A stretch of 64,000 nt of DNA from Bombella mellum (GTDB taxonomy: Bacteria; Pseudomonadota; Alphaproteobacteria; Acetobacterales; Acetobacteraceae), in NCBI RefSeq assembly GCF_014048465.1, contig NZ_PDLY01000005.1:124001-188000 (forward strand), read 5' to 3'. The notes beneath the pieces are model-generated. The model did no database searches, had not been told where the DNA came from, and saw nothing but the letters and a program-made list of their open reading frames with translations. A program made the translations under genes and the position numbers. Numbering within the stretch: the stretch's first letter is position 1; each line of letters opens with the position of its first letter. This document shows positions 31,310 to 39,463 of the stretch, piece by piece.

Positions 31310-32377
31310 TCATTCCGTGTCACCGATGCGGGCGGACTGTATCACGAGGGGCAGGACCTGTTCGTGATACTGGTCCCTGCGGTAGACGTTCTTCACCATG
31401 TGAGGGTTGAAGCCCTTCGCCAGAATGTTCTCCTGCCTGATGTCGAATTTGTTCAGGTTGTTGAACACGACCCTCGTGAACATGATGGGGCCGGTCACCT
31501 TCAGCGTGGCGACGCTGCCCGTGCCATGCAGGTTGGGCGTGTAGAAAAAGATGCTGGCGATCATCTGGTTGATGACCTTGGCCATCAGCGGGTGTCCCGG
31601 CGCACAGATGAGGCACCATATGGGGTATTCTCCACCTTCGATATGGGAGATTTCAGCCTTCTTGCCCCACTCGAAATACTGGGGGATGCTCCAGTCCCAC
31701 TGCGAGATGACGAAGTGGTCATCCTCACGCAGCACGGATGAAAGAGGCTGGCTGCTCCCTGATTTCATGTCCAGATAGACGCCACCATGCTGATACAGGC
31801 AGAGATAGCGGAAAAAATCGGCCTGGGCGGCACCATACAGGCGGTTCAGTCTCAGATAGGCACTCAGGGCATCCCAGCCAAAATAGGCATAGATGAAATC
31901 AAGACGGTCCTTCTCCGAGTAATATTTGTAGTCCCAGCCTTCGTTCAGTGATCGAAGGGAGTCTATGTTCTCAAGATAGCAGTCCTGGGGGCGGAGCGCA
32001 TTGTCGGTCTGGTGGATGATGTGCGGGATGCGTGGTGAGTAGGTCTTTTCCTGGATGAACCTGAAGGGGACGGTCGATATCCTTCTGAATTCTTCCCACC
32101 AGTTCGCCTTGGTGGCCAGCCCGAACGTGCCCTCGGGGCGGGCGGACAGGAACCTGTTATGTTGCAGCAGAAGGAAAATGTCGTCGCGGGGATTCAGGAC
32201 CGTGATGCCACGTGCATTCAGCTGTTCATATGTGGGAAGGTAGTCCCTGTATTCCCTGATGTCACAGAAATCGACATGTCTGATCTCGTCATTCTGGATT
32301 ATGAGGACAGTGCAGAAATATGTCAGGAAAATCGGGTGATCCAGATTGATTGTATTATTTTCGCCGTAATGATGCAT
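31310..32377 (-). CDS. GT32-like glycosyltransferase (DXD sugar transferase)
   Basis: The 355-residue product belongs to the Gly_transf_sug group. It has IPHIIHQTDN (residues about 117-126), a tryptophan-containing WDYKYYSEKD, then ADFFRYLCLYQHGGVYLDMKSG. The last is the nucleotide-sugar metal site in the bacterial D-x-K variant. The N-terminal ~110 residues are not recognised. GC content is visibly lower than in the neighbouring genes, and the upstream 330 bp is low in GC too, consistent with acquisition by transfer. It converges on hrpB. Probably makes a surface glycan, but the sugar is unknown. Confidence 0.8.
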   Translation of the reverse strand: MHHYGENNTINLDHPIFLTYFCTVLIIQNDEIRHVDFCDIREYRDYLPTYEQLNARGITVLNPRDDIFLLLQHNRFLSARPEGTFGLATKANWWEEFRRISTVPFRFIQEKTYSPRIPHIIHQTDNALRPQDCYLENIDSLRSLNEGWDYKYYSEKDRLDFIYAYFGWDALSAYLRLNRLYGAAQADFFRYLCLYQHGGVYLDMKSGSSQPLSSVLREDDHFVISQWDWSIPQYFEWGKKAEISHIEGGEYPIWCLICAPGHPLMAKVINQMIASIFFYTPNLHGTGSVATLKVTGPIMFTRVVFNNLNKFDIRQENILAKGFNPHMVKNVYRRDQYHEQVLPLVIQSARIGDTE

Positions 32378-32708
32378 TAGGGTGTCCTCTGCGAAGCTTG
32401 GAAGTATTGTTTTTTTGATTCCATATGAAAAGGCATGTATTCACTTCGGCACGGTGCGCTCCATTTATTGAAGTAAATAAGATGGCCGTTTCATGATCTA
32501 CCCTCAGAGTTGCAGGCAGGTAACCTGCCACGCTGGATGGTGTTGTGCAAGTATTTTGCATGATGGCGGAAAGGACGTGTCTTGTCGGGTAGAATAGACG
32601 GCCGTCCTATTGTGGAGATCAGGAAGATGCTTTCAAACGGGATGGAGTGTGGTAGGGAGGAAAAAAGTCGAAGCATTGCGGCAGGCGTGCCACAGTGAAG
32701 GGAGCGTA
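32378..32708. other. Low-GC gap of 331 bp between GT32-like gene and htrA
   Basis: No gene is supported here. The composition is clearly AT-richer than the flanking sequence. It contains a 15-nt palindrome, GGCAGGT-A-ACCTGCC at 32515-32529, which could be an operator. It must hold the promoters of two divergent genes. Confidence 0.5.
32515..32529. promoter_or_regulatory. Perfect 15-nt palindrome, possible operator
   Basis: GGCAGGT and ACCTGCC flank a single central A. It lies between divergent genes (GT32-like and htrA). No protein is known to bind it; the call is by symmetry only. Confidence 0.3.
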
Positions 32709-34007
32709 ATGTTCATGCAGCCGGTTATGAGGCACTTGATATGGTCTGTCCTGCTGCCGGCAGCTGTGGGGGGCACGATGGCCGCAGGCATATGCCTGTG
32801 GTGGGTGCCCGGTGGGGAGAAGCTGCCTGAGCCTATCAGGAATACGAGCCTGTACAGGGCGGTGCACAAGCCGTCCGTTCCGGTGTCGTCCCCGCTCGTG
32901 CTGCCACCTGTGGCCCTGCCGGTTGCCTCCGGTCCTGCCAGCCAGTCCCACGAGACGGCAGCCGTGCGGGATGCGCTGAATCTGCCCAGCTTTGCACCGC
33001 TGGTGCATCAGGTTATTCCGGCCGTGGTCAACATTTCGATCTCGCACGGGTCCGCTTCGTCAGATGATGATGACGATGATGAGGGTGAGACCGCCGGAGC
33101 GTCCGGCAGGGAGCCATCTTCCCCCTCACAGCCGAAACGGAAGCGGCATACCCGGCATCACAATGCCGGAAACAGGGGGCATCATGTGCTGCACCCGGCG
33201 GATGATGAGCTGACGGGGGCGGGGTCCGGTTTTGTTGTGGACGCCTCGGGAATCATCGTGACCAACCGGCACGTCATCGGTCATGCCACGAGGATCATGG
33301 TGTCGCTGTCTGACGGACGTTCCCTGCCTGCCCACAGTCTGGGCGATGACCCCATGACGGATATTGCCGTCATCAAGGTGGAGAGTGCGACGCCGCTGCC
33401 CTGTGTTGCTTGGGGCGACAGCCGGCAGGTGGAAATCGGGGACTGGATTCTCGTCGCCGGAAATCCGTTCGGTTTCGGGTCATCCGTCACGGCCGGGATC
33501 GTGTCTGCCGTGGGACGTGATCTGGGCAGTGGCGCACTGGACGACTTCATGCAGCTGGATGCTCCCATCAATCCGGGCAATTCCGGTGGGCCTGCCTTCA
33601 ATCTTCAGGGTCAGGTCGTGGCGATGAATGCGGCCATCGCTTCCCCCAGTGACGGGTCCGTGGGGATCGGGTTCGGCATTCCGTCAGAAATTGTCGCTCC
33701 CGTCGTAGAGTCCATCCGCAAGACGGGGCATGTGGAGCATGGCTGGCTGGGTGTGACGCTCAATGACGCCAGCTCTCCCATGTGGGTGGAGGATGTGGAC
33801 CCGCACGGGGCCGCCTGGCGGGGTGGCCTGCGGAAAAAGGATGCCATCCTGGCGATCGGGGAGATTCCCGTCCATGATGCCCGGACGGTGCTGCGCAGCG
33901 TGGCGGCAGCCCATCCGGGGACCATTTTCAATTTCACCATACGCCGGGAGGGCAAGGTCATGACCCTCCCGGTTGCTCTGGGCAGACGCCCGACGGCAGA
34001 CTTCTAG
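32709..34007 (+). CDS. Membrane-anchored HtrA/Deg serine protease
   Basis: This is a predicted periplasmic quality-control protease of 432 residues. An uncleaved or Sec N-terminal helix (about residues 9-32) and a proline-rich stalk precede the trypsin-like domain. The triad is His188 (VTNRHVI), Asp218 (MTDIAVI) and Ser292 (NPGNSGGP). One PDZ domain follows (about 340-425). Between the first strand and the domain core (residues 117-165), where DegP has its LA loop, is an insert with an Asp run (119-124) followed by a Lys/Arg/His-rich stretch. I chose ATG 32709 with a GAAGGGAG site. A single PDZ suits the DegS/DegQ-like group rather than DegP. Confidence 0.9.
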   Translation: MFMQPVMRHLIWSVLLPAAVGGTMAAGICLWWVPGGEKLPEPIRNTSLYRAVHKPSVPVSSPLVLPPVALPVASGPASQSHETAAVRDALNLPSFAPLVHQVIPAVVNISISHGSASSDDDDDDEGETAGASGREPSSPSQPKRKRHTRHHNAGNRGHHVLHPADDELTGAGSGFVVDASGIIVTNRHVIGHATRIMVSLSDGRSLPAHSLGDDPMTDIAVIKVESATPLPCVAWGDSRQVEIGDWILVAGNPFGFGSSVTAGIVSAVGRDLGSGALDDFMQLDAPINPGNSGGPAFNLQGQVVAMNAAIASPSDGSVGIGFGIPSEIVAPVVESIRKTGHVEHGWLGVTLNDASSPMWVEDVDPHGAAWRGGLRKKDAILAIGEIPVHDARTVLRSVAAAHPGTIFNFTIRREGKVMTLPVALGRRPTADF

Positions 34008-34015
34008 CAGCCGTA

Positions 34016-34822
34016 TCAGGGTGACGGAGCATCCCGGTCGGCCAGACGGGCCATTGCGCTGACCGTCACACGGACGCTCTGCATGTCCGCCGTGCTTTCA
34101 GGTGGCGGTGCGGCACTGCGGGCTTCGGCCATCATGAGCATGGGCGGGGCACCCAGCGGCGGGTGTGGCTCGAAGCCGCCACCGGGGCCGTGCCCGCCAA
34201 TGCGGACCCGCTCCAGGCCAAGGAGTGTCTGGCCGAGGGCTGCCGCATCTTCCTCGGCTTGCTGACGGAGTTTCTTCAGGGCACCGAGGCGGGCCTGCTG
34301 CTCCAGCTTTTCCCGTGTTTCAGGGTTCAGGGTCCACTGCATGTCCTCAATGCCTAGCCCCAGCTTCTGGAGCTTTTCGGCGACGGAAAGCAGGGTGTCA
34401 CGGTTTTGGCTGCTCAGGGTCAGGCTCTGGCGGGCGACCCAGCTTTTCCTGTTGTGGGGGCCGTATTCTTCTCCCACGGTATAGCTGTCGGCCGTGCTCT
34501 TCACGTCGGACTGGTCCTTCAGGACGGCCATGGCACTGCTGACGAGCTGGTTGAGCTGCTGCTGGGTGCCGGTGGGCGATGGCCCTTCCGTTCTGGCGGA
34601 GAAGCGGATGGACAGCGTGTCTGGCTTGGCCCGGGCCTCATCAGAGACGGAAAAGGCCAGAAGGGTACCATGCGGGTGCGGCGGTGGCGGTGGTGACGCA
34701 ACGACGGCCCCACCATCGGGCACGGCATGGGCCGGAGCGGCGGAAATGATGGCACCACCCAGCAGGCAGCCGGTGGCCAGTGCCGTCAGGCAGAGGCGGT
34801 TCAGGGGGTGACGTAGGCTCAT
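34016..34822 (-). CDS. SIMPL-domain (DUF541) periplasmic protein
   Basis: The 268-residue product has a signal peptide (LCLTALATGCLLGG, cleavage around AHAVPDG). It then has a proline-rich linker and one SIMPL domain (residues about 50-240). The function of SIMPL proteins is poorly known; they are periplasmic or outer-membrane linked and have been tied to stress tolerance. ATG 34822 overlaps the upstream small gene by 4 nt (ATGA); the frame upstream to 34906 is not part of the gene. It is the last gene of a transcript with a two-component system. Its stop converges on htrA with an 8-nt gap. Confidence 0.85.
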   Translation of the reverse strand: MSLRHPLNRLCLTALATGCLLGGAIISAAPAHAVPDGGAVVASPPPPPHPHGTLLAFSVSDEARAKPDTLSIRFSARTEGPSPTGTQQQLNQLVSSAMAVLKDQSDVKSTADSYTVGEEYGPHNRKSWVARQSLTLSSQNRDTLLSVAEKLQKLGLGIEDMQWTLNPETREKLEQQARLGALKKLRQQAEEDAAALGQTLLGLERVRIGGHGPGGGFEPHPPLGAPPMLMMAEARSAAPPPESTADMQSVRVTVSAMARLADRDAPSP

Positions 34823-35166
34823 TGATGAAGCTCTTCCTGATGTTTCAGTAACACGAGTGCGCGCCGCAGGCGGCCAATGCCTGCCCGTATGTGGTTCTGT
34901 TGGCACAGCTCCTGCCCCTGCTCCTGCAGATGCCGTGCGTCTTCCATGGCACCGACGGGAACGTCGTGGGGCATGCGCATCTTCTCGGCCAGATGTGCGC
35001 TCAGCTGGGCACAGTAGGCCTGACTGTCGCTGGTGATGACGAGGTCCTGCGAGGGAGCAGGCGTTTCATCACCGTGCAGCAGCGATCCCCAGGCCAGCCC
35101 TGGCCGTGACGGCATCTGGGCCAGCAGAAGGATGACAGTAAGGAAGAATACGGTGCGCATGGTCAT
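34819..35166 (-). CDS. Small exported helical protein with two cysteines
   Basis: The 115-residue product has a signal peptide (FFLTVILLLAQ, cleavage near GLAWGS). The mature part is mostly helical, with cysteines in AYCAQL and ELCQQN that could form a disulfide. I recognise no family. ATG 35166 or ATG 35160 could start it; neither has a strong ribosome site. Its stop overlaps the SIMPL gene start, so the two are translationally coupled. It sits 78 nt after the sensor kinase, suggesting that this pair is the output or an accessory of that two-component system. Confidence 0.65.
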   Translation of the reverse strand: MTMRTVFFLTVILLLAQMPSRPGLAWGSLLHGDETPAPSQDLVITSDSQAYCAQLSAHLAEKMRMPHDVPVGAMEDARHLQEQGQELCQQNHIRAGIGRLRRALVLLKHQEELHQ

Positions 35167-35244
35167 GGGGATATCACAGCCAACATGCCCGGAAGATGGG
35201 CAAGGTATGAATATTTGGTAACGGTGATGATGGAAGAGGGGCGG

Positions 35245-36759
35245 TCATGATGAGCCTTCCGTGAGGGATACGCTTCTGGAAGCCTGCTCCGCCTCCTGCG
35301 TGAGGGGAAGGAAGAGCGTGACTTTCAGGCCCGGATGGGCCTGGGTGAGCGTGAGGCGGCCGTGATGCAGGCTGGTGACGGCCTGCACCAGGGAGAGGCC
35401 AAGACCGGAGCCGGGCGTGTTGCGGGCACTCTCGGCCCGGAAGAAACGCTCGTGGGCACGGAGTATGTCCGCATCATTCATGCCCGGTCCCTGATCCCGC
35501 ACGCTGATCTCCACGCCGGCCGGGCCATTCTCCGGGGCCGGGTGCCCGGACGGGGCGATGGAGGGAACGGGATGGGCTTTCAGGGTCAGGGTGCTGTCGG
35601 GTGGAGAGAACTTGATGGCATTGTCCAGCAGGTTGGCCAGTGCCTGCTGGAGCATGCGCTCATCCCCATGCAGGGGTGGCAACGGCCTGGTGTCCAGATG
35701 CAGCCTCAGCCCGGCATCCTCGGCGGAGGCCTCGTACAGTTCAGCCATGTTGGTCAGGAGCTGGTTTAGGTCCACCATCGTGAAGGCCGAGCGGCGGGAG
35801 CCTGCCTCGATCTGGGCGATGCGGAGAAGGGCCTCGAAGATGCCGGTGATGTGGTCCAGATCACCGATGGCCCTGTCCACTGCCGTCCGCAGCTCGTCGG
35901 GCGAGGTGGCGGAGAAGAGGGCTTCCTCGAGCTGGTTGCGGGCACGGGTGATCGGTGTCCGCAGGTCATGGGCGATGGCGTTGGAGACCTGCCTGACACC
36001 CTCCATGAGCCGGTTTATCCTGTCCAGCATGGTGTTGACCGTCTCGGCCACGAGGTCGGTCTCGCTGCCGGTCAGGGTTATGCGGTGGTTCAGGTCGCCA
36101 CTGGCCACGGCGGAGGCCGTACGGGCGATGGAACCGACCATCCGGCGGAAGAGGTCCCGCACCACCAGTGCCCCCCCCACGGCCAGAAGGGCGATCATGA
36201 CGGCACACCAGATGACCGTGCGGGTGATGACGGTGCTGAGCAGCGTCCGCCCCCGTATGTCGTGCCCGACGATCAGCCGGAAACCGTGGGGGAGGTTGTA
36301 GGCCTTGAACTCCGCCGGGGTGGTGAAGGTGTAGCGGCGGATGGTCAGCTCGTAGAAGTGGTCCATCCTCTTGATGGCCACCGGCCAGCCCGGCAGGTTC
36401 CCGGCCAGCCTGCGGCCGTGGCGGTCAGTCAGCAGGTAGAGGGCGTCGTCATCAATGTTCTGTTCCAGCCTGTCCGTGATGGCATCTCCGAGAGCCGGTG
36501 CGCCCCCATAGGTCCAGCGTTTCTGGAGTTCCTGGGCATCGGTCTCGATGAAGGCACGGACATGCTGGTTGAGCAGGTTGGTGCTGCTCCACCAGATGAA
36601 GGAGAGGAAGAGCGTGGCGGAAATGAGGAAGAGGACACCATAGCCGAGAGCAAAATTGATGCCGGCGGAGCGGATGGGCCAGCGTCCACGCTTTCCACCC
36701 GGCCGTCCTGGCCGCCAGCGGAACCGGCGGCGGCGTGGGAGGCTCCTGTCCTCTGTCAT
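35245..36759 (-). CDS. Membrane sensor histidine kinase
   Basis: The 504-residue product has a basic N-terminus, TM1 (about residues 34-56), a periplasmic domain of about 120 residues and TM2 (about 182-201). A HAMP domain, the H-box with His264 (AIAHDLRTPITR) and a HATPase_c domain (ANLLDNAIKF, RDQGPGMN, GSGLGLSLV) follow. It phosphorylates the response regulator encoded 24 nt upstream. The stimulus is unknown; the coupled downstream exported proteins point to an envelope signal. The architecture resembles the alphaproteobacterial OmpR/EnvZ-like class. Confidence 0.93.
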   Translation of the reverse strand: MTEDRSLPRRRRFRWRPGRPGGKRGRWPIRSAGINFALGYGVLFLISATLFLSFIWWSSTNLLNQHVRAFIETDAQELQKRWTYGGAPALGDAITDRLEQNIDDDALYLLTDRHGRRLAGNLPGWPVAIKRMDHFYELTIRRYTFTTPAEFKAYNLPHGFRLIVGHDIRGRTLLSTVITRTVIWCAVMIALLAVGGALVVRDLFRRMVGSIARTASAVASGDLNHRITLTGSETDLVAETVNTMLDRINRLMEGVRQVSNAIAHDLRTPITRARNQLEEALFSATSPDELRTAVDRAIGDLDHITGIFEALLRIAQIEAGSRRSAFTMVDLNQLLTNMAELYEASAEDAGLRLHLDTRPLPPLHGDERMLQQALANLLDNAIKFSPPDSTLTLKAHPVPSIAPSGHPAPENGPAGVEISVRDQGPGMNDADILRAHERFFRAESARNTPGSGLGLSLVQAVTSLHHGRLTLTQAHPGLKVTLFLPLTQEAEQASRSVSLTEGSS

Positions 36760-36783
36760 GATCGCGCCCGCACTTCCCGTTTC

Positions 36784-37470
36784 TCAGTCCTGCGTGGGGC
36801 GGAGGATGTAGCCCGCATTGCGGACGGTATGAATGATGGCCGTCTCGAAAGGCTTGTCCACCTTCTGGCGCAGGCGGGAAACATGCACGTCGATCACGTT
36901 CGTCTGAGGATCGAAATGGTAGTCCCACACCTTTTCCAGAAGCATCGTCCGGGTGACGACCTGTCCGGCGTGGCGGACCAGGAATTCCAGAAGGCGGAAC
37001 TCCCGTGGCTGGAGGTCGATCTTCTGACCTCCACGACGCACCTCACGGGAGAGGAGGTCAAGCGACAGGTCTCCCACGGTCAGGGATGTTTCCGGGGCGG
37101 AGTCGTTGTGGCCTCGGCGTCCCAGGGCCTCCACCCGGGCCAGAAGTTCGGAGAAGGCGAATGGCTTGGTGACATAGTCATCCCCGCCGGCACGGAGGCC
37201 GTCCACCCGGTCATCGACTTCAGAAAGGGCGGAGAGCAGGAGGACGGGGGTGTTGTTCTTCTGCCCACGGAGGGTCTCGAGAATGTTCAGTCCGTCAATG
37301 CCGCCGGGCAGCATCCGGTCCAGGATGATGATGTCATATTTTTCCCCGATGGCCAGATACAGGCCATCCTTGCCGTTGTCGGCCTGGTCCACGTTATGTC
37401 CGGCTTCTTTCAGCCCCTTGAGGACAAAGGAGCGGACGGTCGGGTCATCCTCAACCAGTAGAATACGCAT
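36784..37470 (-). CDS. OmpR-family response regulator
   Basis: The 228-residue product has a receiver domain with Asp51 (IIILDRMLPGG) and the acidic pair in LLVEDDPTV. A conserved lysine lies in YVTKPFAF. It ends in a winged-helix DNA-binding domain (REFRLLEFLV, VIDVHVSRLRQKVD). I chose ATG 37470, preceded by AGGACC; the frame upstream to 37506 does not match. It begins a transcript reading regulator, sensor kinase, small exported protein, SIMPL protein. Targets are unknown but may include this operon. Confidence 0.93.
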   Translation of the reverse strand: MRILLVEDDPTVRSFVLKGLKEAGHNVDQADNGKDGLYLAIGEKYDIIILDRMLPGGIDGLNILETLRGQKNNTPVLLLSALSEVDDRVDGLRAGGDDYVTKPFAFSELLARVEALGRRGHNDSAPETSLTVGDLSLDLLSREVRRGGQKIDLQPREFRLLEFLVRHAGQVVTRTMLLEKVWDYHFDPQTNVIDVHVSRLRQKVDKPFETAIIHTVRNAGYILRPTQD

Positions 37471-37634
37471 TGGTCCTGCCTGTTTTCCTGATATGCTGCG
37501 GTGCATTCTGTGGGGAAGGATAGCGGCAAGCCGGGGTGAAAGGGAAGCGTGCTCCTGGCCGGGCGGCCCTCACTTTCATTACAGATATGTCAGAATGTCT
37601 GGCAGCCGACAATCATTGGCAGGGAGAGATGGCC

Positions 37635-38684
37635 ATGCAGTACAGGAAACTGGGGCGGACAGGCCTGAAGGTAAGTGAACTATGCCTTGGGACCATGACG
37701 TTCGGCCAGCAGAATACCGAGGCCGAGGGTCATGCCCAGCTCGACATGGCTCTTGAACATGGCGTAAATTTCATCGACACGGCCGAACTTTATTCTATTC
37801 CGCCACGGGCGGAAACGCAGGGTTCGACCGAGCGGATCGTGGGAAGCTGGCTGAAGGCCCGTGGCAACCGGGAGAAGGTCATCCTTGCCAGCAAGGTGGT
37901 GGGGCGCAGCCAGAATGACTGGTTCCGTCCCGATGGTGAAAAACCACGCCTGACACCGGCACAGATACGCTATGCCATCGAGGGGTCCCTGAAGCGGCTG
38001 AACACCGATTATCTGGACCTGTACCAGCTGCACTGGCCTGACCGTGTGGTGAACATCTTTGGTGAGGGCGGCACGACCTTCCGCACGCTCTCCGATGCCG
38101 ATGAGGTGCCGATCGCCGAGACACTGGGGGCACTGGGCGAACTCGTGAAGGAAGGAAAGGTCCGTCATGTCGGCCTGTCCAACGAGACCGCATGGGGGGT
38201 GTCCGAGTTCCTGCGTGTTTCACGGGAGGAGAAGCAGCCTCGCATCGCCTCCATCCAGAATGCCTACAATCTGCTGAACCGGACCTATGAGATCGGTCTG
38301 GCCGAGATGGGGCTGCGGGAAGATGTCGGCCTGCTGGCCTATTCCCCTCTGGCGCAGGGCTATCTGACCGGCAAGTATCTGGATGGTGCCCGCCCGCCGG
38401 GAGCACGGACGACCCTGTTCAACCGTGGCCAGCGTTATGAAAAGCCGGGCGTGGATGATGCCATCCGGGCCTATCAGGCTCTGGCGAAGGAATCCGGGCT
38501 TGATTTCGCCCAGATGGCCATTGCGTTCGTCACGTCACGTCCGTTCGTGACGTCCAACATCATCGGTGCCACGACGCTGGAACAGCTGGAGACGGCCCTG
38601 ACCTCCATCAAGGTGGAGATCACGCCGGAGCTGGAAGAGAAGATCAACGCCATCCACCAGCTGAACGCCAACCCGGCTCCCTGA
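37635..38684 (+). CDS. tas: Aldo-keto reductase of the Tas group
   Basis: This is a predicted NADP(H)-dependent aldo-keto reductase. The 349-residue product has the TIM-barrel start QYRKLGRTGLKVSELCLG. Active-site residues are D (FIDTAELY), Y (same segment), K (ASKVVG) and H (YQLHWPDR). Tas-type features include GKVRHVGLSNETAWGV, IQNAYNLLNRTYE and LAYSPLAQGYLTGKYLDG. It resembles E. coli Tas throughout; the physiological substrate is unproven. ATG 37635 is 8 nt after AGGGAG; ATG 37629 is the alternative. It is a single gene with a strong terminator. Confidence 0.9.
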   Translation: MQYRKLGRTGLKVSELCLGTMTFGQQNTEAEGHAQLDMALEHGVNFIDTAELYSIPPRAETQGSTERIVGSWLKARGNREKVILASKVVGRSQNDWFRPDGEKPRLTPAQIRYAIEGSLKRLNTDYLDLYQLHWPDRVVNIFGEGGTTFRTLSDADEVPIAETLGALGELVKEGKVRHVGLSNETAWGVSEFLRVSREEKQPRIASIQNAYNLLNRTYEIGLAEMGLREDVGLLAYSPLAQGYLTGKYLDGARPPGARTTLFNRGQRYEKPGVDDAIRAYQALAKESGLDFAQMAIAFVTSRPFVTSNIIGATTLEQLETALTSIKVEITPELEEKINAIHQLNANPAP

Positions 38685-38706
38685 GGCCGGATGTTGCCTT
38701 GAGGTA

Positions 38707-38738
38707 GGCCCCGCCCCGGTTTCGGGGGCGGGGCTTTT
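38707..38738 (+). terminator. Intrinsic terminator after the aldo-keto reductase
   Basis: CCCCGCCCC (38709-38717) pairs with GGGGCGGGG (38725-38733) and is followed by CTTTT. It also separates the gene from the convergent petC. Confidence 0.9.
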
Positions 38739-38743
38739 CCGTT

Positions 38744-39463
38744 TCAGGCTTCTTTTTTCAGCAGCCGCCAGAGGGCGATCAGCATTCCGCCCAGCAGGGC
38801 GAGATAGAGCAGGACAGCCGTACCGATGAAGCGGCGGGTGCTGCGGTGGGCATCGTCAGCCCACTGGAGAAAGGCCGTCACGTCGCTGGCCATCTGGGGA
38901 ATGGTGGCCTGCGTGCCATCCGGGAAGGTGATCATGCCCTCATGCAGTGGTGGCCGCATCTTGAACCTGTGATGATGCGTCAGGGCGACGGGATTGTAGT
39001 AGGTATGCGGGGCCAGCGTGACGCCGGGCGGTACGGGACGGTACCCTGCCAGCATCTGGCGGATGTAATCCGGCCCGCCCCGGATGGTACGGGCAATGTG
39101 GGAAAGGTCAGGTGGATAGTCCCCGCCATTATTGGCCTTGCCCACGGCCACGCTGGGATAGGGGGAGGCGATGGGGCTTTCCAGCCCTGCGTGACGCTGC
39201 TGTGCCCAGTGCTGCAGGGCCGTGACGGATGGCTGGAGGGTGATCATGTCCCCGTAATGGGCACGTTCCATGCTGTGGCAGGAGCTGCATACCTGCTGGA
39301 AGATCATCAGCCCCCGTTCTTCCGGGCGCATGGGTGGTGGCGGTTCGGCCGGTGGAGGAGATTTCTGTATGGGGGTGATGGGTTCGTCCGTGTCGGCCAG
39401 GGAGGGCGGACACATGGCCATCATCAGGGCGGTACATGTCAGGAGAGCGTGCAGCTTTTTCAT
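38744..39463 (-). CDS. petC: Cytochrome c1 of the bc1 complex
   Basis: This is the haem c subunit that accepts electrons from the Rieske protein and passes them to cytochrome c. The 239-residue product has a signal peptide (LLTCTALMMAMC) and the haem site CSSCH (C59, C62, H63). A conserved PYPSVAVGKANNGGDYPPDLSHI segment and a C-terminal membrane anchor (FIGTAVLLYLALLGGMLIALW) are present. ATG 39463 overlaps the petB stop codon by 4 nt. The open frame upstream is only a shadow of petB. It is last in the order petA-petB-petC. Confidence 0.95.
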   Translation of the reverse strand: MKKLHALLTCTALMMAMCPPSLADTDEPITPIQKSPPPAEPPPPMRPEERGLMIFQQVCSSCHSMERAHYGDMITLQPSVTALQHWAQQRHAGLESPIASPYPSVAVGKANNGGDYPPDLSHIARTIRGGPDYIRQMLAGYRPVPPGVTLAPHTYYNPVALTHHHRFKMRPPLHEGMITFPDGTQATIPQMASDVTAFLQWADDAHRSTRRFIGTAVLLYLALLGGMLIALWRLLKKEA

